Origin: CAYHXN01 sp964360605
GTDB taxonomy: Bacteria; Patescibacteriota; Minisyncoccia; UBA6257; WO2-44-18
DNA length: 64,000 nucleotides
Assembly (NCBI GenBank): GCA_964360605.1
Contig: CAYHXN010000001.1
Span: 15,388-79,387 of the forward strand
Direction: 5' to 3'
Shown: piece by piece, positions 57,165-64,000 of the stretch
How positions within the stretch are numbered: position 1 is the first letter of the stretch
Layout: the number at the start of each line of letters is the position of its first letter
Position numbers and translations under genes: made by a program
Notes under the pieces: model-generated
Database searches by the model: none
Told to the model about the DNA's origin: nothing
Seen by the model: the letters and a program-made list of their open reading frames with translations, nothing else

Positions 57165-57166
57165 AA

Positions 57167-58501
57167 TTAAATATTTTCTAAAATAAAATTTGCGATCCTT
57201 TGTCCAGCGGCGCCGTCTAATTTATAAACCTGCTCTTCTAAAACAGCTTGCCGCTGATTACGATCAGCTTGGGGATTAGATAAAAACTCTCGAACATTTT
57301 GAAATAGTTCTTCTTTATTGCGAGCCGGTCGCGCCCCGCCACCCCTTAACACATATTGAACGTGATCAAAATCTTTATTTTTAATAGCACTTTTAAGATA
57401 CGGCAAGTTCTTTTCAAAACCATCAAAATAAATTAGAACGGACGGCTTTCCAAAAACCGCGGCGTCAATTACGACACTGGTTCCGCAGGCAACCAAAACG
57501 TCGCTATGAAACAAAGAGTCGGCAAGCCACTCCGTATCTTTTTCGTCCAATTCAGAATCCCTAGAATAACCAGTTTTAAATTGATGCCCCGGCTGGTCAA
57601 CGTAAAATAGCTTGCTTGGCTTAAATCGCTCCAAGTTTACCTTATCGTTGGGGGTAAGACGAACTAGTACCTGCTCATTTAATTCTTTCAGAATCTCCAT
57701 AATTTGCCAATCGTACTTAAAGAAACGGTCGCCGAAAGGAGAAAATAAAATTAGTTTTCGGGAAGGATCTAATCCGATACGCGAAAAAAATTCCTGCCGG
57801 TTCATTCGTCGGCCGTTGAAATAACGGTCGTACTGAGGAATTCCGCTGACAAAAACTTCTTCTAATTTCATAACATTGTGGCGAATGGCTTCGTTTTGAA
57901 TTATGGCGTTATGTACTATTAACTTTTCGGGCTTAACACGAAATATGCCCTTGGTGGTTATATTGTCCCAAGAACGAATCATTCCAATAGCGCGAATCTC
58001 TCTTTTTCTAGCGGCGGCTAAAAAATGCACGTCGTCGTTATTAAAAACGTCCGTTACAAATACAGCAGCCGGTTGATACTTACTAAAATATGAATCTAAG
58101 TTTCTGGTATTAACACACAGACCGTCCAAAAATCTAATTAATTTTTTAAACGAATTAAACCTGCTAAAAATTTTTCTTAAAATAAAAGAAAGGGCAAATT
58201 TAAAATAATTTTTATCGCGCCCCAGCTTTTCTCTTTTATGTATTGCTAAAGTTTGGCTATCTACTAAAGAAGAATTTAGATAAGTGAAAATAACGTCTTG
58301 CCGGCTTACTTTTTCGGCAACGATTCCTTCAATAGTCACGTTGGACCCAAAAAACCGTTCTTGAAAATAGTTTGTTTTGTAATCAGGAACAAAAATAACA
58401 ATCCGTAAATCAGATTGCGATTTTAATATCTTAAAAACGTCGGTAGCAAGAATATTGCGCGAGATAAAAGGGTTAAAACTGGTTATAAACAAAGTTTTCA
58501 T
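57167..58501 (-). CDS. GT-B glycosyltransferase-like protein (paralogue family)
   Basis: 444 residues. Blocks shared with 20368, 42511 and 43882: KTLFITSFNPFISRNILATD at the start, RSWDNITTKGI, VSGIPQYDRYF, RIGLDPSRKLILFSPFGDRF, VRLTPND, and DVLVACGTSVVIDAAVFGKP. Closest to the protein at 20368. Its start overlaps the stop of the formyltransferase by 1 base. It may transfer the formylated or methylated sugar; inference. Confidence 0.72.
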   Translation of the reverse strand: MKTLFITSFNPFISRNILATDVFKILKSQSDLRIVIFVPDYKTNYFQERFFGSNVTIEGIVAEKVSRQDVIFTYLNSSLVDSQTLAIHKREKLGRDKNYFKFALSFILRKIFSRFNSFKKLIRFLDGLCVNTRNLDSYFSKYQPAAVFVTDVFNNDDVHFLAAARKREIRAIGMIRSWDNITTKGIFRVKPEKLIVHNAIIQNEAIRHNVMKLEEVFVSGIPQYDRYFNGRRMNRQEFFSRIGLDPSRKLILFSPFGDRFFKYDWQIMEILKELNEQVLVRLTPNDKVNLERFKPSKLFYVDQPGHQFKTGYSRDSELDEKDTEWLADSLFHSDVLVACGTSVVIDAAVFGKPSVLIYFDGFEKNLPYLKSAIKNKDFDHVQYVLRGGGARPARNKEELFQNVREFLSNPQADRNQRQAVLEEQVYKLDGAAGQRIANFILENI

Positions 58502-59316
58502 TATTTGGGAACCTCAATGATGGGCATTAACTTGTCTCGTCTTGTTTTGTTCTCTAAATAATTTTTCAGCATTCCATTAATAAAATTTTCTTTAAGCTTT
58601 AAGATGGCGGCGCCATTATAGTCCTTTTGTTTATAAAACTTCCCGGCGTCAAAACGCTGGGTTTGCGGGACAATTACTCCTTCATCGTAGCCGCGAATAC
58701 AGCGAATCAGCAACTCAAATCCGGAAATGACATTCTTATTGCTGATGTCTCTGGGGCCATCGTCTTTATTTACATTTTCCGGCCTAGATTGCCCCAATAC
58801 GTCGCCACTGTCTAATTTTTCAGTTACTAAATGAATCGTTGCTCCTAAACACTCGGGTTCGCTATTCACTAGTGGCCAAAAGGCATTGGCCCAACCTCTA
58901 TAATAAGGCGTGAGGCCAAGATGTAGATTAATAATTTTCCCTTTATAAACAGAGAGGATTGCCCCCTTAACAACGCTGGCACTGAATAAAACGACGTATC
59001 TCGGATTTAATTTTTGTATCCATTCTAAAATCTTCGGATCACCGCAAGTGCCGTAATCAATTCTTAAAATTTTTTCTTCCGGCAAAGGAAATTGAGTGGC
59101 ATAACCGAAATATTCTTGTTCTTTTTCGGCGCATTCGCGATCGTAATCCTTAATTACCTTATCTTCTTCCGGCGTATCTCCGGATTTTAGGACTCTTCTA
59201 CTCTCGGAAACCACGCCTAATAAATTGAAGTTGCGTTTTAAATAATCGGCCGCCATATGATGACGCCCTTGGTTGGAAGTAATTAAAATAATTGGGATAG
59301 ATGATGGTTGATTCAT
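58501..59316 (-). CDS. N10-formyl-THF-dependent formyltransferase
   Basis: 271 residues. The active-site asparagine, histidine and aspartate are present: N130, H132 (INLHLGLTPYYRG) and D169 (LDSGDV), as in methionyl-tRNA and sugar formyltransferases. The tRNA-binding C-terminal domain of Fmt is missing, and the neighbours are glycan genes, so it probably formylates the amino group of an NDP-amino sugar or of a glycan. It follows folD by 3 bases, which would supply its N10-formyl-tetrahydrofolate. Confidence 0.85.
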   Translation of the reverse strand: MNQPSSIPIILITSNQGRHHMAADYLKRNFNLLGVVSESRRVLKSGDTPEEDKVIKDYDRECAEKEQEYFGYATQFPLPEEKILRIDYGTCGDPKILEWIQKLNPRYVVLFSASVVKGAILSVYKGKIINLHLGLTPYYRGWANAFWPLVNSEPECLGATIHLVTEKLDSGDVLGQSRPENVNKDDGPRDISNKNVISGFELLIRCIRGYDEGVIVPQTQRFDAGKFYKQKDYNGAAILKLKENFINGMLKNYLENKTRRDKLMPIIEVPK

Positions 59317-59319
59317 AAT

Positions 59320-60132
59320 TTAAGTCCGTTGTTTGTTTTTTGTGGCCGACAAAGAACATAATTGGTAAAAATTTTGGAATAACGCCGCGACTAAAATAGG
59401 GCCAGTGCCGCCCGGAGTAGGAGTATAAAAACCTAGCTTAGATAATTCTGGGTCACTGACGTCTAAATCACCGCGAACCTTTCCGTCAATCCGATCGTAG
59501 CCAAAATCAATCACTCCCGCGCCGGCCTTCAAGGCCGCTGGTTTAATCAAACTAGCCTTGCCGACGCCGCTAATTACCAAATCAGCCCGAGATACTTCGG
59601 AAAGCCCACTTTTACTGTGGCAAACAATCAACTCGCGGCACTTCCCATTCAGCCAACTAATAATCGGCGCGCCGACTAGAAATCCTCGTCCTACTACCAC
59701 TACAGTAAGGTTTTCTATGTTCCAAAATACTGTTTCTAAAATTGCCTTAATAACAATGACCGGCAAAGATTCTAAATCGGCTGGAGCAATTAGGGCATCA
59801 ATATCTTTAGCCGGATTCAAAGCTGCGAGAATTTTATCACGATTAAAACGTGCGGGCAACGGAAGCTGAACCAGTACTCCGCCAACCCTTTCATCATTTC
59901 CTAAATATTTCATCTTCTGAATTACTTCACCTTCGGTAGTATCTTCGGCAAAACGATAAAGCTTAAATTTTAACCCCAACTCTTGAGCGGTTTTTTCTTT
60001 TTGTCGCAAAAAACTCTCGGATGAAAGGTTGTTCCCAATTAGAACCGCGGCCAATTCTTGGTCCGGCTTAGGTAAACCTTTTAAAGTAAAAATGATTTTG
60101 CGGGCAATGTCCCGTCCCAAAATTACCGCCAT
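59320..60132 (-). CDS. folD: FolD, methylene-THF dehydrogenase/cyclohydrolase
   Basis: 270 residues, a little short. VQLPLPARFN, PAKDIDALI, VVVGRGFLVGAP (NAD(P) site) and TPTPGGTGPI are family motifs. The catalytic pair appears as F41-x3-K45 (SFLRQK), where the family has Y-x3-K: the tyrosine is phenylalanine. It oxidises methylene-THF and hydrolyses methenyl-THF to N10-formyl-THF. Its start overlaps the glyA stop by 10 bases, and the formyltransferase follows directly. Confidence 0.85.
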   Translation of the reverse strand: MAVILGRDIARKIIFTLKGLPKPDQELAAVLIGNNLSSESFLRQKEKTAQELGLKFKLYRFAEDTTEGEVIQKMKYLGNDERVGGVLVQLPLPARFNRDKILAALNPAKDIDALIAPADLESLPVIVIKAILETVFWNIENLTVVVVGRGFLVGAPIISWLNGKCRELIVCHSKSGLSEVSRADLVISGVGKASLIKPAALKAGAGVIDFGYDRIDGKVRGDLDVSDPELSKLGFYTPTPGGTGPILVAALFQNFYQLCSLSATKNKQRT

Positions 60133-61370
60133 TTTTTAGAAATCGGAAACGCGCGGCATAACGCCTCGACTTCGGCGCGTATTGATTCGCGCTTTACTAA
60201 ACATCTATAAATGAAAGCGGCGATTTTCTTCATTTCCTGTTTACCCATGCCACGAGTAGTCACAGCCGGAGTACCTAAACGCAAACCCGATGGCAGAAAA
60301 GGCGAGGTGTCTCCAGTAATGGCATTACGGTTGGCGGTAATGCTATTTTCTTCCAAAATCTTTTCCGCCTGGAGACCCCCTAAACCCACACCGCGAACAT
60401 CTAATAACATTAAGTGGTTGTCTGTACCGCCGGTTACTAGCCGGAAGCCTAGTTTCACTAATTCTCCCGCTAACATAGCGGCATTTTCTAAAATCGATCG
60501 TTGATAGCGACGAAACAACGGTTGAGACGCTTCAAAAAACAACAGGGCTTTGGCCGCGGTGACATTATTATGGGGACCACCCTGAAATCCCGGAAACACT
60601 GACCGGTCTACTGCTTCCGCAATCGTCAAATCCGACCGACCCGTTAAAGGTTGTTTTCTAGAAAAGATTACCGCCCCTCTTGGTCCGCGAAGCGTTTTGT
60701 GAGTAGTCGTCATTACGACATCGCTATAAGGAAATGGTGTGGGGTGCAAACCAGCAGCAATCAGGCCGGCGATGTGGGAAATATCCGCCAAGTGGTAAGC
60801 GGTGACACTCCGCGCAATCATGCCAAACTTTTTAAAATCCAAAATGCGAGGATAAGCCGTCAATCCAGAAACAATCACTTTGGGCTTGTGTTTTTTAGCT
60901 AGAGCCGCAATCGCACGATAATCCAAACGTTCAGTTTTAACATCCACGCCGTAGTGGACAACACGATAGGCCTTACCGGAAAAACTGACCGAATGCCCAT
61001 GCGTTAAGTGTCCGCCATCGCTTAAGCGCAAACCCATTAAAGTATCGCCGAAATTCATCAATGCTTGGTAAATCGCTAAATTAGCAGGCGAACCTGAATA
61101 TGGCTGGACGTTGACCGCCCACTCCTTAGGATTTAATTTGAAAAGACGCAATGCCCGCTCTTGAGCTAAATTCTCAATCTTGTCGTAGTAAACATTGCCC
61201 GGATAATAACGCTTGCCGGGATAACCCTCGGAATACTTATTAACCAATGGCGATCCTAAAACTTCCTGTATGTCTTCGGAAACGTAATTTTCTGAAGGAA
61301 TCAAATTAATCGTTAGCGCTTGACGTTTTTTTTCGGCAGCAATGAACTTAAAAAGCTGTGTATCTTTCAT
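60123..61370 (-). CDS. glyA: serine hydroxymethyltransferase
   Basis: 415 residues from the ATG at 61370, the usual length; a GTG at 61394 would add 8. PSENYVSEDIQ, NKYSEGYPGKRYYPG and the PLP lysine in TTTHKTLRGPRGA are hallmark sites. It moves a one-carbon unit from serine to THF. With folD and the formyltransferase it completes the path from serine to a formylated sugar. It may also serve the cell's general one-carbon needs. First gene of the run; no clear promoter found. Confidence 0.93.
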   Translation of the reverse strand: MKDTQLFKFIAAEKKRQALTINLIPSENYVSEDIQEVLGSPLVNKYSEGYPGKRYYPGNVYYDKIENLAQERALRLFKLNPKEWAVNVQPYSGSPANLAIYQALMNFGDTLMGLRLSDGGHLTHGHSVSFSGKAYRVVHYGVDVKTERLDYRAIAALAKKHKPKVIVSGLTAYPRILDFKKFGMIARSVTAYHLADISHIAGLIAAGLHPTPFPYSDVVMTTTHKTLRGPRGAVIFSRKQPLTGRSDLTIAEAVDRSVFPGFQGGPHNNVTAAKALLFFEASQPLFRRYQRSILENAAMLAGELVKLGFRLVTGGTDNHLMLLDVRGVGLGGLQAEKILEENSITANRNAITGDTSPFLPSGLRLGTPAVTTRGMGKQEMKKIAAFIYRCLVKRESIRAEVEALCRAFPISKKWR

Positions 61371-61469
61371 ATTCCAGTGATTAAAATTTAACACACCAAA
61401 ACGACTTTTTCTACTGAAAATTAATGACCGGAAAACAATTTAAAATGATGCTATAATTTGAAAATTAAC

Positions 61470-63381
61470 ATGCAATTGAAAGTTTTTATTTTCGCTTCGG
61501 CGATTTTAGTAGGACTATTGTACGTTCTGCCGCAATTAGTCGTAGCTAAACATCTTTCTAACGAAGGACGCTATTTTGCCCTAAATTTTGAAGTTTATCG
61601 CGACGAATTATTTTACCTAACAAGAGCTCGGGAAGTTTATGACGGTCACTTTCCTCCTTTAGACCCATATTTTGATGAACAAAATCCCAATATCCAAAAC
61701 CCCCTACCTTCGGGCATTTTAGCCGTACTTTTCACTGTCTTCGGCGGTGATCCTGTCAGAACTTTTTTAACAGCCGAGTTCATATTCTCGGGAATTATTT
61801 TCTTGCTCCTTTACATACTCGGCAAACAACTTTTCCAATCGCCGCTGTGGGCAATTTCTTTCGCGTATATAACAATTTTAACGCCAATGGCGCTTCGCAT
61901 CCTTAACTTCCATGGGGCCTAGTTTTTCAGAAATATTTACTGATTTTAACAGCGACGGCTGGGCCGTTTCCTTACGGGAATTTTTCGGCTACTTCGTCAA
62001 ACAATTTCTGCCTTTCGTGAACACTCAAATTGAAAAACTGTATTTCGCGCGCTTGGATTATCCGCTGATCGTTTTTCCATTTTATCTTTTAGCAATTATT
62101 TCATTGGTGATCTTCTGGAAAAAACCGTCGGTCAAAACCGCTGTAATTGCCGGTGCGACGGCTGGGTTTTTGTTTTACAGTTATTTTCATTTTTGGGTTT
62201 ATTGGTCCGTAGTTATAGTATTGTTGTTTATCTACGCGGTAATTAAAAAACAGAGTGATGAAATTAGGTTTAAGCACTTTTTAATCTTATTAGCAGTTTT
62301 TTCAGTGATTGCGGTGCCGTATTTCATAAATTATTTCCAGTTTCAGAATTCTGGAACCGAAGACATGGTTCTTCGTTTAGGTATTGCCCAAGGATATGTT
62401 CCCGGCTTAGCTACGCTTGGCTATGCCTATCTAACTTATGGAGTATTAGCAATCGTAATCTATTCTTTGTATTGGAAAAAACGGCTTGAAAATCCAGATT
62501 ATGGCCGACAGGCGATTCTCTTCTGGGCATTGCTTGCGGCAATGGTTGTTATCTGGAATATCCAAATAATCCTAGGCTACGTTCCCGCTCCCAATAACTG
62601 GCGGCGCACTATTAGCCCGATAATGTTCGTTCTGCTCTGGAGTTTCCTTTTTGAATTATACTCCCGAGGTATTCTGCGTTGGCAAAAAATCAAAACTGTC
62701 GCGGCTTGTCTATTAGTTACCGCGACCATCTTGGTTATTGCCAAAAAAATTGTCAATGTGGCGGTAATCGCCCGCCAGCCAGATCCGCGTATTGTAGAAG
62801 GACAGACTCTGCCGAAAGAAATTTTGGATTCCTGGCGTTGGATTAATGAAAATCTTGAACCGGAGCCGAAAATTATGACAAATTCGTTTATATCGTCGCT
62901 GTACTTAGGATCACACACTGGCGCCCGCCCATACTTACCAATTGGCATCCTTACGCCAATGCCCACGGAAGTTCTAGAAAACCGCTTTTTAATTGCTCAT
63001 CGCTTATTAGAAACTCCGGTGAATCAACTCGCTCAAATCCTTCACAATACCGCTTCTGCCGATTGCCAAAAGGTTTCTTGTATTACCAACACCGAAGACA
63101 ATCTTAATAAAAATGTTTGGCATCTATATGGACACTATTTCCGTAGCCAAGGAGATATTAATAGCTATCTCAACCGTCCGCTGACTATTACCGAAACTGA
63201 TATTTTAGACTTAGTGGAGCGGTATAGAAAAACCGCCGCTAACTGGAAAGACGTTGATGCTGACTATTTGTATTTTGGCCCCTGGGAACAGCAATTAAAT
63301 GGCGGCAAGAATACCGTTAGTAATAATCTTCAGCCGATCTACAATAACAAGCTAGTTAAAATTTATCGCGTCAACCATTAA
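61470..63381 (+). pseudogene. GT-C-like membrane protein split by a frameshift
   Basis: Two reading frames (61470-61922 and 61912-63381) together match the family at 15186 and 38786: RAREVYDGHFPP near residue 52-63, then FLPFVNTQIEKLYFARLDYP, FYSYFHFWVYW, KKIVN, and the tail motifs NSFISSLYLGSHTGARPYLP and YLYFGPWEQQL. The break is at CATGGGGCC (about 61911-61919); removing one G of the GGGG run restores a single frame. This is either a mutation or a sequencing or assembly error; no typical programmed-slip site is seen, although an ATG in the second frame overlaps the stop. TATAAT is 12 bases before the ATG. Confidence 0.78.
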
Positions 63382-64000
63382 ATACTTGGCCTCCGAAAAA
63401 AATATAAATCAGAGTAGGTTTTAGCTATTTTTTCCCAAGACATTTCTTTAGCCAAAATTAACGATTCTTTAGAAAAGGAATTCCGTAAATCCACGTCGGA
63501 TAAAATTTTTTCTGCGGCCTGAGCGGCGCTTTGAATATCGGTAGGATCAACTAAAATCCCGTTTTTGCCGTCCCGGACCGCATCTTCGGCACTGGTATCT
63601 TTCGCTCCGACTACCGGCAATCCCGCGGCGGCGGCTTCCAGAAAAACCAACCCGAAGCCTTCAATATCTTTATTAATATCCTGAGGAAGTAAGACGAAAA
63701 GTTCCGCGTTTTTATAAACCGAGATTAATTCTTCCTCTGTTAAATTTTCCAAAAATATCACTCGGTTCTCTAATTTTAAATTTTTAATTTTAAATTTTAA
63801 ATTTTGGTGCTCTGGCCCCTTCCCCACAATCACATACTTTAAGTCGCTTAATTCCTTATTTCCTGATTCCCTAATTCCTTTTAACAATTCCGCAAATGCC
63901 GCAATAGAATATTCAAACCCCTTGCGTTTCTTTAAAGCACCGACGCTTAAAATATATGGCTTCTGAATTTTTAATTTTAAATTTTTAATTTTAAATTTAT
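63378..64000 (-). CDS. glycosyltransferase family 4, 5' end beyond the window
   Basis: At least 207 codons are visible, open to the window edge. GT-B C-terminal half: SVGALKKRKGFEYSIAAF, YVIVGKGPEHQ, RVIFLENLTEEELISVYKNA, and the nucleotide-sugar site EGFGLVFLEAAAAGLPVVGAK. Three short in-frame stretches are built from AT-rich or GGAATTA-type repeat words (63776-63811, 63849-63885 and 63966-64000), in loop positions of the fold. Its end overlaps the convergent gene by 4 bases. Substrate unknown. Confidence 0.85.
   Translation of the reverse strand, partial: KFKIKNLKLKIQKPYILSVGALKKRKGFEYSIAAFAELLKGIRESGNKELSDLKYVIVGKGPEHQNLKFKIKNLKLENRVIFLENLTEEELISVYKNAELFVLLPQDINKDIEGFGLVFLEAAAAGLPVVGAKDTSAEDAVRDGKNGILVDPTDIQSAAQAAEKILSDVDLRNSFSKESLILAKEMSWEKIAKTYSDLYFFRRPSI
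63776..63811. repeat. AT-rich repeat inside a coding region
   Basis: Tandem words of TTTAAATTTT/TTTTTAATTT encode NLKFKIKNLKLE in the GT4 protein. The same sequence type recurs at 63966-64000. Confidence 0.75.
63849..63885. repeat. GGAATTA-type repeat inside a coding region
   Basis: Words AATTCC, TTCCTGATTCC and TAATTCC. On the minus strand they encode KGIRESGNKEL of the GT4 protein, the same unit found at gene junctions at 9299-9329 and 18178-18205. Confidence 0.7.
63966..64000. repeat. AT-rich repeat inside a coding region, cut by the window end
   Basis: Tandem TTTTTAATTTTAAA words; encodes KFKIKNLKLKIQ before the conserved SVGALKKRKG of the GT4 protein. Confidence 0.75.

Noticed and set aside
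61912..61922. Programmed frameshift in the GT-C-like gene
   Set aside because: There is no slippery heptamer or downstream structure that I can see, and the two paralogues are intact in one frame; a simple indel explains it.
1..64000. tRNA, rRNA, transposase, prophage or toxin-antitoxin genes
   Set aside because: I looked for cloverleaf arms, rRNA segments, DDE-type and tyrosine-recombinase motifs and small paired ORFs and found none that I could support.

Overview
The window is an AT-rich bacterial scaffold segment with one 100-base assembly gap (7-106). It carries about 62 genes, nearly all for building, modifying and assembling a surface glycan. Small, lysine-rich, tightly packed genes, standard use of TGA as a stop codon, AT-rich micro-repeats at gene junctions and inside one coding region, and the repertoire itself suggest a Candidate Phyla Radiation (Patescibacteria, perhaps Parcubacteria) genome. 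That placement is an inference; no rRNA or ribosomal protein gene lies here to prove it. I see no tRNA, CRISPR array, transposase, integrase or phage gene.

Layout. 107-4306: two GT-B/epimerase-like proteins, a small protein with two Cys2-His2-like sites, a winged-helix regulator bracketed by long perfect palindromes, and a sialate synthase (neuB). 4440-11211: an oxidoreductase that looks inserted beside a broken neuB copy, two DMT-type membrane proteins, a cupin, a 2-hydroxyacid dehydrogenase, a CMP-sugar synthetase and a UDP-GlcNAc 2-epimerase. 11263-17084: a zinc-site methyltransferase, a GT2, a reductase/epimerase with gmd (GDP-deoxyhexose branch) and a large GT-C-like membrane protein. 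17106-21720: acetyltransferase, acyl carrier protein, adenylation enzyme, AcpS and a GT-B, forming a carrier-protein cassette. 21788-29293: transaldolase-like, GmhA, an SDR, epimerases, a HAD, an oxidoreductase and a UDP-sugar dehydrogenase homologue without the catalytic Cys. 29286-36015: Nudix, B12-type radical SAM, tandem Nudix, phosphatase, P-loop kinase, HIT-like and GHMP kinase genes. 36113-45237: IMPase and sugar-1-phosphate nucleotidyltransferase, methyltransferase, GT-C, GT2, NodB deacetylase and two GT-Bs. 45281-52495: a second nonulosonate set (neuA, SDR, Gfo/Idh, DMT, KdsC-like, double nucleotidyltransferase, neuB). 52511-61370: YfhO-like protein, three methyltransferases, a GT-B, and a formyltransferase-folD-glyA run. 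61470-64000: a frameshifted GT-C and a partial GT4.

How the parts fit. Nonulosonate synthesis is represented twice (NeuC/NeuB/NeuA and NeuA/KdsC/NeuB). GDP-mannose goes through Gmd. GmhA and a GHMP kinase point to a heptose branch. Decorations include formylation (with its own one-carbon supply), methylation, acyl or aminoacyl transfer from a carrier protein, and deacetylation. Four related GT-B proteins, three related GT-C-like membrane proteins and one YfhO-like protein probably assemble or transfer the glycan.

Regulation. Most genes read on the minus strand in runs with overlaps of 1-32 bases or gaps of a few bases. Many runs start at a recognisable -35/-10 pair with 16-18 base spacing. 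At about ten starts the -10 box lies only 6-9 bases from the start codon and no Shine-Dalgarno is seen, which predicts leaderless mRNAs. In several places the promoter overlaps the Rho-independent terminator of the gene upstream.
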